Positions 48,734-58,217 of a DNA stretch of 64,000 bases are shown here, piece after piece (the stretch's first letter is position 1; the number at the start of each line of letters is the position of its first letter). Below the pieces are notes generated by a model, which was not told the origin of the DNA, did not search any database, and worked only from the letters and a program-made list of their open reading frames with translations. This DNA comes from Ignelater luminosus. Its lineage: Eukaryota > Arthropoda > Insecta > Coleoptera > Elateridae. A program made the translations under genes and the position numbers. The stretch lies in the NCBI GenBank assembly GCA_011009095.1, contig VTPC01090616.1:301632-365631 (forward strand), read 5' to 3'.

Positions 48734-49379
48734 AGGTCGTTAAAAAGTATGGAAATATGCTGCCGTTGTAAAAACGGTAAGAAGTAGACCTATGAAATTT
48801 GGGAAACTTAAAGTATGCATTTTTTGCCTTGTTTGTATTTGACTCAATATTTTGAGAGGGATTTTAAAAACAAATTCAATAATTTAAGATTACTATATTT
48901 ATCTCGCAAGGTTTTGAAATAATCGTTATAGTGCAAGCAGTGGCGGCGACCGTAAAATTTTGTCCATCATCGAACACCCGGCTAGTTTACGAAAAAGATT
49001 TAAGTAGATATTGTAAGGAAAAAGGAACATCTTGTCCTTCTAAGCAAATCTTGGCACGATTATAATTAATGAGGAGATTGTAAATTTATTATTCACTCAT
49101 GTAAGCTTGATAGTAAAATTATAAAACGGGTAATGAAAATCCTTGACTACAGAATAGCGATTATCTTTGAAACCTTACGAGATAAGTATAACAATCCATA
49201 TCATATATCAAATTGTATGGTCATATACAAGGTGTTCCATTTAAAAACCTCAAACAGTTGAAGATCTTTTAAATGTTCTCAAAACATGACAAAATATGCA
49301 TACTTTAAGTTGCCCAAATTTTATCTGCCTATTTCTTAACATTTCTGCAAAGGTGATGTTTCCATACTTTGTAGCGACC
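48734..49379. repeat. Two inverted copies of a roughly 95-bp repeat
   Basis: 48734-48830 and the reverse complement of 49285-49379 share AAAGTATGGAAA, AAATTTGGG and AACTTAAAGTATGCAT. A hAT-like end, CAGTGGCGGCGACC (48947), lies in the spacer. Confidence 0.65.
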
Positions 49380-50262
49380 ACAAATCACTGCAACTGTACT
49401 AAACAAACATAATTTCGTGCAAATACATGCTATTTTTAGCGGATATCATCGTGATATTTATCATCAGTAAATAAATAGTACTTCACCGCCCTGAAATACC
49501 ATCATATCAAATGTCCAGAACTGCTGAAAAGCACTAGAATAATAAATGCTTGTATCTACGAACAAGCAGCAAGTGGTAGCGCTAGCATCATAAACTTTCT
49601 GAACGATCGACAGCAAATGTCAATTTCCTACGCCAGGGTAGAATCTTTCTGCCTAGGCAGATAAAGTGGCGCTTTCCTGATGTCTTTGAATAAGGAAATT
49701 TGTCACTATTGTGACAGTTGTAGAAAAAAAGAGTTTTTAAAAAACCCACCAAAAGATTTTAATTCAACCACATGAACTTATAATAATAGTAATAATAATA
49801 ATAATATTTATCTTCCTGTAAGACAATTACAAATCGTGTACCAATAGTCAATCGTACAATAATAGGAATACATTACACATAAACAAAGTACATATAGTTC
49901 AAGCGGCAGCTATAATTTACCCTACGTCATCGAGTACAAGAAAAAATCCATTTATTGAAAACAGATTCGTTAAAAATAAACGCACCGTTTATTTTTGTTT
50001 ACTATTCTGAACAACTTAACCTTATAATAATTTAATGCTTGAGACTAACGAACGAAATTAAACAATCCGTTTTATTTTTTACGGAACCGTTTTACTAAAC
50101 GGATTCCTTTAGAATATGCTACATAATGTTTTTATTTATAAACAAATTTTAATGCGATTTAGAACATACATTACAGATAATACTTAAACGCAATGTTTCG
50201 AAATGCTAAACACGTTAACATCACTTCCGTATTTACTGTCTTCTTTTGAATGGGACACCCGG
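49228..50262. mobile_element. Possible TA-flanked MITE (GGTGTTCCATTTAAAA)
   Basis: The left CAAGGTGTTCCATTTAAAAA and inverted right CCGGGTGTCCCATTCAAAAG agree at 15 of 20 and both abut TA. The interior has an ATA-type microsatellite (49783-49806) but no transposase. It overlaps one arm of the repeat 48734-49379, so at least one of the two boundaries is imprecise. Confidence 0.45.
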
Positions 50263-50264
50263 TA

Positions 50265-51515
50265 AGTCTTTACATATTTGGGATTTTACGTAAAATTCTG
50301 AATACAATATATTAGTTTTCATTTGTTTTATCTTTCTTCATTCTCTTGTTTCAGGTAATGAGAAGTCCCCTATTTCTTGACAATCTTCTTTAAGACCTTT
50401 TTCCAATAAAAGTCGAACAGAAAGCACCTAATCTTTGTATCAGTTAAATCTGTAAAAAATTCTCTATCCAACGGTCTACTTGTCCTAATGAGGTGTATTT
50501 AAAAAAATTAAGTTATGAGCCTTTGAAAGTTTAGATCGTCATCACGTTCTTACAAAACAAATCTAATTTGAATTTTGATTTTCCTACAGTTACTTGACTA
50601 ATTCTAAACAGTTTGAGCCGTCTAGATTAGAACATAAAAAATTGAATCATGAAAATAAAAACTAACGAAAACTAGCACATTTTCCCATTTAAAATAAAAA
50701 AGTTGATGTCATTTTCGGTGAGACTAGAAGCGATATTAATGCGTTTAACATCTCAAAAAATTGTATTTGCTAAGTATAATGTATGTTTATTCCAAATTTC
50801 ATTTAGGGTGGCCTTTAAGCAATATTGAAATGTAATGGAAAAACATACTGTCGCAATTTTAAGCCCCAGTTTGTTAATTTAGAAGTAATCCGAGTGATAA
50901 AAATATAGTTAGATATTAAAAAGATACCGTTAGACCTCTTGGCAGGTTTTAAGGCAAGTACGCTTATATTTATTGTAGATAAGCTTACGTACTGATGTAA
51001 ACAGCGTTGTGCATAAGATGCAACTGCAATGAACCATTCTTTGTTTAATGTACAGTCTAAGAAAAAACTAAAATTATAAATTGTACTGCATACATTCCTA
51101 TAAAAATCTCCAAGAAAGTGTTTGACTGTAACCTGGAAAAGTTCAGTCAATATTAAAGAAATTGTTTCATATCACAATTAAATGACGATATTGGATATAT
51201 CAAAATGGATAGCAGAATGTTACAGAAGCAAGCCATAAAAATCTTTTTCTGATAGAATTCACCTTGTATATTATTGGCAGCTTTAGAAATTGGTAGAGGT
51301 TAAATAAAAATTAATTTTAGATTATAGTCTTTAGCTCATTGCATTGTCTGCGTTGTCAAATCTGCACTAGCTGAAATTAGAGTTTCTTACATAGTTAATA
51401 TTAGTTATATAGGGACATTCATTCAGAACATACCTGTTATATAACGTACTGTTCTCTTTTATACCACCACAAACACATCAGATGCTGAAACTGCATTGGC
51501 CCAGAAGACTACCTC
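50265..51515. other. Stretch without gene
   Basis: A 111-codon reverse frame (50815-51150) has no recognised domain. ACCTTGTATATTATTGG at 51262 looks like a solitary MITE end. Confidence 0.35.
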
Positions 51516-52190
51516 TTATCTCAATCTGGTAGCACCTTGAGCATGTTCGAATTTTAAGAGTTCATGCTTAGAAAGCACAGGTTTTAAATTTCTACAGAGA
51601 TTACAAATGGAATTGAGTTTAGAAATAAAGATCGTACACAGAGTCTTCCACTTGAGACAAGGATTAATTAATAAACGCAGGAATTTTATACAGTTACCAT
51701 TATTAGGCAAAAAAGAATTACCAATTGTTAGGTTAAATTCCTTACAATACTTTTGTTTGTTATGGAACCTCAAATATTTAGTTTCACTTATGTTAAAGTA
51801 GAAAGAATCGAGGCAAAACTATTTGTTCAATTTATTTACTACTGCATTGCATTTAACTTCTAGAGTTTAATTAAAATATTAATTTCATTAGTGTATAATA
51901 AAGAGAGGATGGGGCCTAAGACCGAACCTTGAGGAACTCCAAGGTTCATTTCAATTTTATTTGAATTCACAAAACAAAATTGATGTCTCATTAAAATCTC
52001 TAAAACATATTGAGTGCGTTTATCAATAAATACTGACATCCCGCTTAGGGCCACTTCATATATCATATAAAAAATGTATCACTAGCAGTAGATCGCGTTG
52101 AACGCAGTCGAATGCCCTAGAGAAGTCACAAAAGACCCCAACAGGGCACTCATCTGTCTCCAAATATTCAATGGATTTTTTTCATAAAGA
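51516..52190 (-). pseudogene. Non-LTR retrotransposon reverse transcriptase fragment
   Basis: The reverse strand reads PVGVFCDFSRAFDCVQRDLL (RT motif A with catalytic Asp, about 52080-52140), FIDKRTQYVLEILMRHQF and LGVPQGSVLGPILSLLYTNE (motif B, about 51885-51950). After a gap without a visible YxDD motif follow CIKFLRLLINPCLKWKT and ISKLNSICNLCRNLKPVLS of the thumb. The order is that of jockey/CR1-like LINEs. Frameshifts separate the blocks and the endonuclease is missing, so it is dead. Confidence 0.85.
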
Positions 52191-52249
52191 AAATGAATAG
52201 CAGAAGTCGTCGATGTTCCTAATTTGAAGAAAATATATTGTTAATATTA

Positions 52250-53294
52250 AGAAAACGTAGCAAGCAGTACTTAAATACTTTCGGAAAAGTAGTTGAGATT
52301 GAGATTCGTCAAGTAATCCCAAATACAAAAGTCTAAGAGAGTTAGGTTGGACGATCTAGCAGGCCATAGAATGAAATCACCTCGGCCTATCCTATGAAAT
52401 GTTTTGTTTAGGTTCCCTAACACCAAGCGTAAAATGTGGCGGTGCCCCATTTTGCATAAACCAAATATCCAGTCTCTGATTTAGAGGGACATTTTCCAAA
52501 AGTTTCGGCAAAGTGATTATCAGAAAGTTAAGGTATGCAGGAGCTGTTCAACGTTGTGGCAAAACAACTGATCCTAATAACTGATCGTCTAAAATGCCTC
52601 GCCAAATATTCAAACTGACAGTTGCTGTTGATGTCTGAACTCAAGAACAGCATGTGGATTTTCGTCCGACCAAACGTGATTATTGTAGTAATTTATTGAA
52701 AATCCCACCTTTAGTGAAACCGGCTTCATCAGTGAAAAGGATTTTAGAAGAAAAATTCGGGTGTTCAACAGCTTTACTTAAAAATCACTGACAGTATATC
52801 ATTCTTGCCTGGTAGTCAGGAAGAGTAAGGGCTTGTTCCCGTTGGATATGGTACGGATATAAAAGTTGATGATGGAGAGTTCTCCAAACAAGAAGACTAC
52901 TTACACCTACTTCAGCCGGAATTCTTCTAACACTCGTTTTGGGAATCTCGTCTACTATTGCCAAAATTTGTCCTTCAACATCAAGCGTACACACTGACCT
53001 TGGACGTCCGCCATCGTAAGCACATTTTGCAAAGGAACCACTGTCCCTCAACCGTTGGTAAGCGTTTTCAAACATCACATGCGAAGGCAGTTGATGATTG
53101 GGAAAAGCCTCGCTATAAAGGCGACGGGCTACCAAAGCATTCCCACTGGTACGACCATACATGAAAATCATATCGGCCATTTGAATAAGGCATTGCAAAT
53201 CGTAAACTGAATATTCTTGACGTAGAAAAATAAATTCACTACCAGAAAACAGTTTATGAATCGACTGCGAACTGATTAATAATGTAAATGGCAT
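52250..53294 (-). pseudogene. Tc1/mariner-superfamily transposase pseudogene with DUF4817-like HTH
   Basis: The reverse strand starts with 169 open codons: YSVYDLQCLIQMADMIFMYG, RLRDSGSFAKC, GGRPRSVCTLDVEGQILAIV, SVRRIPAEVGVSSLLVWRTL, YPYHIQREQALTLPDYQAR. This is the HTH N-terminus common in a large insect transposase group. A TGA at 52785-52787 replaces a Trp. Then ILFTDEAGFTKGGIFN (first Asp, about 52745), a frameshift, HVWSDENPHAV, LDIWFMQNGAPPHFTLGVRE (second catalytic site, about 52420-52480) with Asn instead of the usual Asp, and LLYLGLLDES. Several stops follow, so it is inactive. Confidence 0.85.
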
Positions 53295-53305
53295 ATGAAA
53301 ACAAA

Positions 53306-53577
53306 ATGTTTTACTTAAAGTTGTGGTTTCTTTGATTAAATCGCATTTATCTGGAAATAAGCATATGCATATAGCACTGCAAACTGATAATAATAAAATT
53401 TATGAAGACATTTGTTTTACTTTAAAGAATGTCTTGGTTTCTTTGATTAAAACAACCAAAGAAAAAACGCTTTTATCTCGAAAACAGCGTATGCATAGCA
53501 CTAAACTGATAATAGAAGTTGTGGCTTTCTTTCACTTTCAAAAACAACAATCGCTATTATCTCGAAAACGGTTGATT
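53306..53577. repeat. Three degenerate tandem units in the 5' flank of the transposase
   Basis: Units at about 53306-53394, 53409-53515 and 53518-53577 each contain TTGTGG/CTTGG(T)TTTCTTT, then TTTATCT(C/G)GAAAA and, in the first two, ATGCATA..GCACT..AAACTGATAAT. They lie between the transposase start and the element end ACACCCTG (ends 53665, followed by TA). Confidence 0.65.
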
Positions 53578-53667
53578 TGCCGACCCATGTTTATCAAGAC
53601 GTTTTTGCTTGTTTTTGGTCGTACTATATGCTCCTTAAATATTTAAACGTTTTTCCAACACCCTGTA

Positions 53668-54090
53668 TATACATCAGACTCCTTAAAAGTAGGAGACGAT
53701 ACGAATCCAAATTTGGTGATCAGATAAAATCCAAATGATTGCAAGTAAAAATATAATCAATTATGCTAGCAGATGTGCTATTTATTCTAGTAGGCTACTT
53801 GACAGCAGGGCACTAGATTAAATCTATTCAAACAAAATATATAAATCATCGAAATCATTGCAAATATTTTCTATGAATTATTATTAAAATCCCCACACAA
53901 AATTATGTTACTGCTTGATTCGTTCAATAATTCTAATATAACAATATCGAACTGCTATAGCTTTTTTATTTCCAAGTTATACTATAAATTTCAAAATATT
54001 TAATAAATAGTTTTAATAGCTAAATCGTCTTTGTATTAAATAGCAACACCATAAATTTTGAAAATTCGTTTTACAGTTATTATTAACTTA
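53668..54090. other. Stretch without gene
   Basis: AT-rich, nothing recognised. Confidence 0.35.
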
Positions 54091-54092
54091 TA

Positions 54093-54400
54093 CAGGGAGT
54101 AGCTGCGGTAAAATTTTTGCAAACAAAATTTTGATACGAAATTTGCTTTGCTGTTCAATAATAGGACTTCTCACAATTTTAACAACTCATTTCTCTTAAT
54201 TTTATCGGAACAGTCTAATAAATCTTATGGAATTTTATAATAAACTAGAAGGCTGAATAGTAATCACAAATCAGTAATGAACAAACAATTAGAAAATTTG
54301 AAACCATAAAACTAAGGATTTAACTGTTAAAAGGATGTTACAATTTAGTAGCAGATAGTAATCGCAATCATTATTGGCTGTTTTTATTTGTTACACCCTG
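54093..54400. mobile_element. Possible short MITE just before the shared exon
   Basis: CAGGGAGTA on the left and inverted CAGGGTGTA on the right, each next to TA. Only about nine terminal bases pair well, so this is weak. Confidence 0.4.
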
Positions 54401-54568
54401 TATGATTTTTAACACTACTAACAAAATATCTAGTTAAAATAATTGTTTAACGACCAAATCAATAGAACGAATGCGTTTTGCAGTTGTTAACATAAAGAAA
54501 ATAGAAAATCTTTAAGAATTTTGATGATTAGCACGAAGTTTAATCTTTTCTTCTGTTTTTTATTGTAG

Positions 54569-54670
54569 GCCTCCACCAGCACCACTTGTAGTGGAAGATC
54601 CCCCTAGCAGTGACAATGCCAGCGACCTGGAGGATCTGAAGCATCACCTTGACCCTGCTCATCTTGATGG
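54569..54670 (+). CDS. Shared internal coding exon of the host gene
   Basis: A 102-nt exon bordered by the acceptor TTTTTATTGTAG and the donor GTAAGC. It is markedly more GC-rich than its surroundings, as expected for selected coding sequence. Read in phase 2 it encodes PPPAPLVVEDPPSSDNASD, LEDLKHHLDPAHLD and a split Gly. It is Pro-rich and then acidic, probably disordered, with no recognisable domain. It stays open in this frame, its length is a multiple of three, and both borders are phase 2, so skipping would keep the frame. The three upstream candidate N-termini all end in a compatible phase. Further exons should lie to the right of the window; I could not find the next one before 64000. 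Confidence 0.65.
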
Positions 54671-55916
54671 GTAAGCGAACTTTATTTTGATTGTGAATTA
54701 CACGAAATAGTATAGTGAAAAATTATAAAATTCATAAAGAAATTGAAAACAAATAACTTGAGCATGTCCTAAATGTAAGTTCAACTTAATACCTTTTTTG
54801 CGGCTTTGCTTAAAAGCAGTTTAGTAGTGTTTGAAAATTCAAATATTTTCAGCTCAAGGGCAGTTATTTGAGACCCTAATTTGTAAAGCAATTAACCTTT
54901 TCTTGAAAATACAGCTATTAAGCAGATTCTCAGTAGATTATTACAAGAATTCTTGACCCAAAGAAATAAAAACCCAGGGAATGAGCGTGGAATTGCGGAT
55001 TCTCTTTGTGAACTGATTCCGCTATTTACCAACTCTTGTTTGAATCTTCCAAATCCGAATTAGCCCACTCATTTTATAAACTACCGCATGCCATTCTTGT
55101 TATTCCGATTTTAACTAACACATTTGTTAACAATTATAAAACTTCTTTAATAAATATAATAATTTAGTTCATAACTTATCTCTTTCAATGACGAAAATGC
55201 CAATACTTCCATGAAACAATTCAGATGGTATACTATCTATTTTTTCGTGTTCAACATAAACATTATAATTACAGCTGGTTACCTTATTTAATTAAAATAA
55301 CGATTTATCTCAATTTAATCCATAACACAAAGACGTGCACCTTACATATAGACAAACAATTCTAACATATTACGTATTTTGGTATTTAGACAATATTAAG
55401 TTTTATTCATTATTCTGGTTCCATAATAAACAAAACAGTAGAAGGGTGGGTAGATGAAAAGTGAGACACACCGTATATAAAACCAACATTTTAAAATGAT
55501 TTTTACACAATCAGTGTATATCTATCAACCTAAAGGTGTGGAAGGTAATTCGCTGAATTTACTACTACATATGTAAGTATAGTATAATGTGGACTAAAGG
55601 AGAAAGCTCTATACCATGAAAATTAAGGTAGACCATTCGGAACATTTTCTTTGGCAAAACATACTTAAGTATTTTAAAAATTTGCAGATGCAGCTTGTTT
55701 AAATATAGTTTAGGGATGAAAGTAGCGCTTTTGCAAAGGAGAATTTGTAGGATGAAAAATCTTGAATTGAAAAAATACAATTGTACCATAATATAATTAG
55801 AAGGATTCATTATAAACGATGACATTTTATTTATCTTATACTTAAGTCAAATAAACTTTCTTCATCAATGAAGTTTTTTTATTGTTATTTATTTAGCAAC
55901 ATTGTTGCTGTTACTA
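54671..55916. other. Intron after the shared exon, no gene
   Basis: AT-rich. GTGAGACACACCGTATATAA at 55463 resembles a MITE right end without partner. Confidence 0.35.
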
Positions 55917-55918
55917 TA

Positions 55919-56607
55919 CAGGGTGTCCCAAGTTATTTTGAAAGATAGAGAAATGAAATTTAGAAGAGGGATATTAACGACCGGAAGGTACAATTATACG
56001 AAATCAAACATGTGGCGTCTGCAAAAACGATTTTCAATCTTTGCACGAGAAAGTGGTATTTTTTTTCTTTAATCAATCGATTCAGAAAACGCACTGCATA
56101 TGGTATCAAATTCTATAGTTTGATAAATCATATAATTGAGTCTAATAATTAAATTTAGTATTAGGCTATGTACCTTAATTGGATCTTTGAAAGCCTGGGT
56201 GATGGACAAAAGTCATGCTTGTAGTGTTACTTTCTTAAAATATCTACCAGAAATCTATCGATAGACAGATTACTTGTGCTGTAACAGGTAAAGATGAACG
56301 GGTTGTAAACATTTTAAAGGTACAATTGAAGTAAAATGTTCTAATATTAAATTTAATTATTAGACTTATTTATATGGTTTATCAGACTATAAAATATAAT
56401 ACCATATGCAGGATTTTTCCTTGATCGTTGATTAAAGAAAAAATACCACTTTATTGTGCAAACAATGAAAGAGATTTGTATGCTTCATATACGTAACTAT
56501 AAGAACTTTTTGATTTCGTAGAATTGTACCTGCCGGTCGTTCATGTACATTCTTTCAACAGAAAACTGATTATAGTGGTGAACACATATGTAAGTTGGGA
56601 CACCATG
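55919..56607. mobile_element. Foldback element, about 250-bp inverted arms
   Basis: It starts CAGGGTGTCCCAAGTTA and ends, inverted, CATGGTGTCCCAACTTA, each bordered by TA. The left arm (55919-56165) pairs with the right arm (56339-56607) along its length: AACGACCGG(A/C)AGGTACAATT, TACGAAATCAAA, AGTGGTATTTTTT, CTGCATATGGTAT and AGTCTAATAATTAAATTTA are shared. The loop is about 170 bp. Non-coding. It is in + strand intron sequence if the host gene continues to the right. Confidence 0.92.
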
Positions 56608-56609
56608 TA

Positions 56610-58209
56610 TACAATTTCTTTTATATTTCATTAATTATAAACCAGCAGATAAGAGCAGCAGAATTTTTAATACCATATCAAATTTAACCTTGCTTTCGCA
56701 AAGTCTTTCCTGATAATGTGAACTACTTTTAGTATTTTAGTGTAACTTTATATGGCTTAATTTCGGTTGATACTAACTACTCTCCAAAAGACTATCACAA
56801 CTACAGTAATGAATTGCGATATGAGACGTGTTTCATTAAAACGTGAGTTTAGTCTCCCAGTTAATAATGAAGTGATTAAATACACCAAAAGAAAGGCTAG
56901 AAGATTTTCTTATGCCTGTTATAATATGTAAGTTACTCAAAAATATTATTCAATGATAAAAAAAGGTTCGCCTCAATATAAGTTTTATAATAAAATATCG
57001 AAGAAACCGTTACCTAAACATTTTATCAGTGCGAGATAGTATTTTGTTAATGTAAACAACAATTTACGACTAAGATTTTTTTATTTCATTTTTAGCTATA
57101 TACCTATATTTTATAAAGTAAGAAAAAATAGAAATTCTAATTTCCTTTTGTTCCTTATCAATATAGAAGACGTTACAGTTAATAAATGCAATAATAATCA
57201 TAATGTGTATATTCATTCAGTAAACTGGGAATCTGTGATAGCAAAGTATTTGATAAACATGGAAATGAAATGTGTGTAATTTATTAGTATTAGATACGAG
57301 TATAGTTTTTAGAGTATGAGGTTGTACAGCAAGTACTAAGTAATTCACATACATACATACATACATAGATGATTTTGGAAATTTTGTTATTCCTAAAAGT
57401 TGCAGCTGTTTAATTCAAAATTCAAAACAGTTATTTTTTACACAAGCTCAGTTCATATACTGCATATAGTATAATAGACTATAAACTTTGCTGTCGAAGC
57501 TTTTCTATGATTACTAGATGCACATTGCTTTCCCGTAACCTTCTCGAGGTGACTATCCACTAACATACGTCGGTATTCGTCCTCCACTAACCTTTTCGAA
57601 AGAACTATGTGACAACGCTTATTGGAAGAGACTATGAAAACTGGAGATCGCACTTTATTGTAAAATTCCAATGAACATTGTGAAAACTGAGTAGGGAACA
57701 AATTCATTACTTCGAAAACAATCAAACTTTTTAAATCTTCACTCTTCTTGTACTTTCTTTTCTCTCTAATATTCCTGAGTTTTTCAGCAAAAAAATGCTT
57801 CCATTAATTTTGAAAAGATTTGGCTGTTTGTAAAACATGTTAGGCAACCAAAGATGTTCATTAAAATAAACTCAACTCAAAACTGTAGATAAAAATCGAA
57901 GATTATATTAGAATTCGAAATCCATGGATAGATATTAGATAGATATGTCTGCTCAAAACAGTAAGTTTTTGAAATTTTTAGTTTTAGGTTTCCTTATTTA
58001 ATTGGATTTGAATGAGGCTAGAATTTAAGGTTTTAATTTTGAAGTGGATTTTACTTACTTTTACTTATTAAAAGAAATCAGAATTCTAAAGGATAATATG
58101 ACTACTGGAGATTCATTGGCCAAATTCGAAGAAAGATTTTTCAAAAATTTTTTAACTGTTTATTTGAACAAGATTGTGTTTGAAAATCAGCATAGTTTTG
58201 TTTCTTGTA
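56610..58209. other. Stretch without recognised gene; ACAT microsatellite
   Basis: A tetranucleotide (ACAT)n run lies at about 57348-57368. The reverse frame 57453-57725 (90 codons, SSNKRCHIVLSKRLVEDEYR) is free of stops but I recognise no family. Confidence 0.4.
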
Positions 58210-58217
58210 TGTGTTAT

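Noticed and set aside
57453-57725. 90-codon reverse ORF
   Set aside because: Compositionally protein-like, but no family recognised and no neighbours or repeats to support it.
57945-57961. ATG plus five codons followed by GTAAGT (MSAQN) as another first exon
   Set aside because: It lies downstream of the shared exon, is very short and its phase 1 donor fits no acceptor that I can find.
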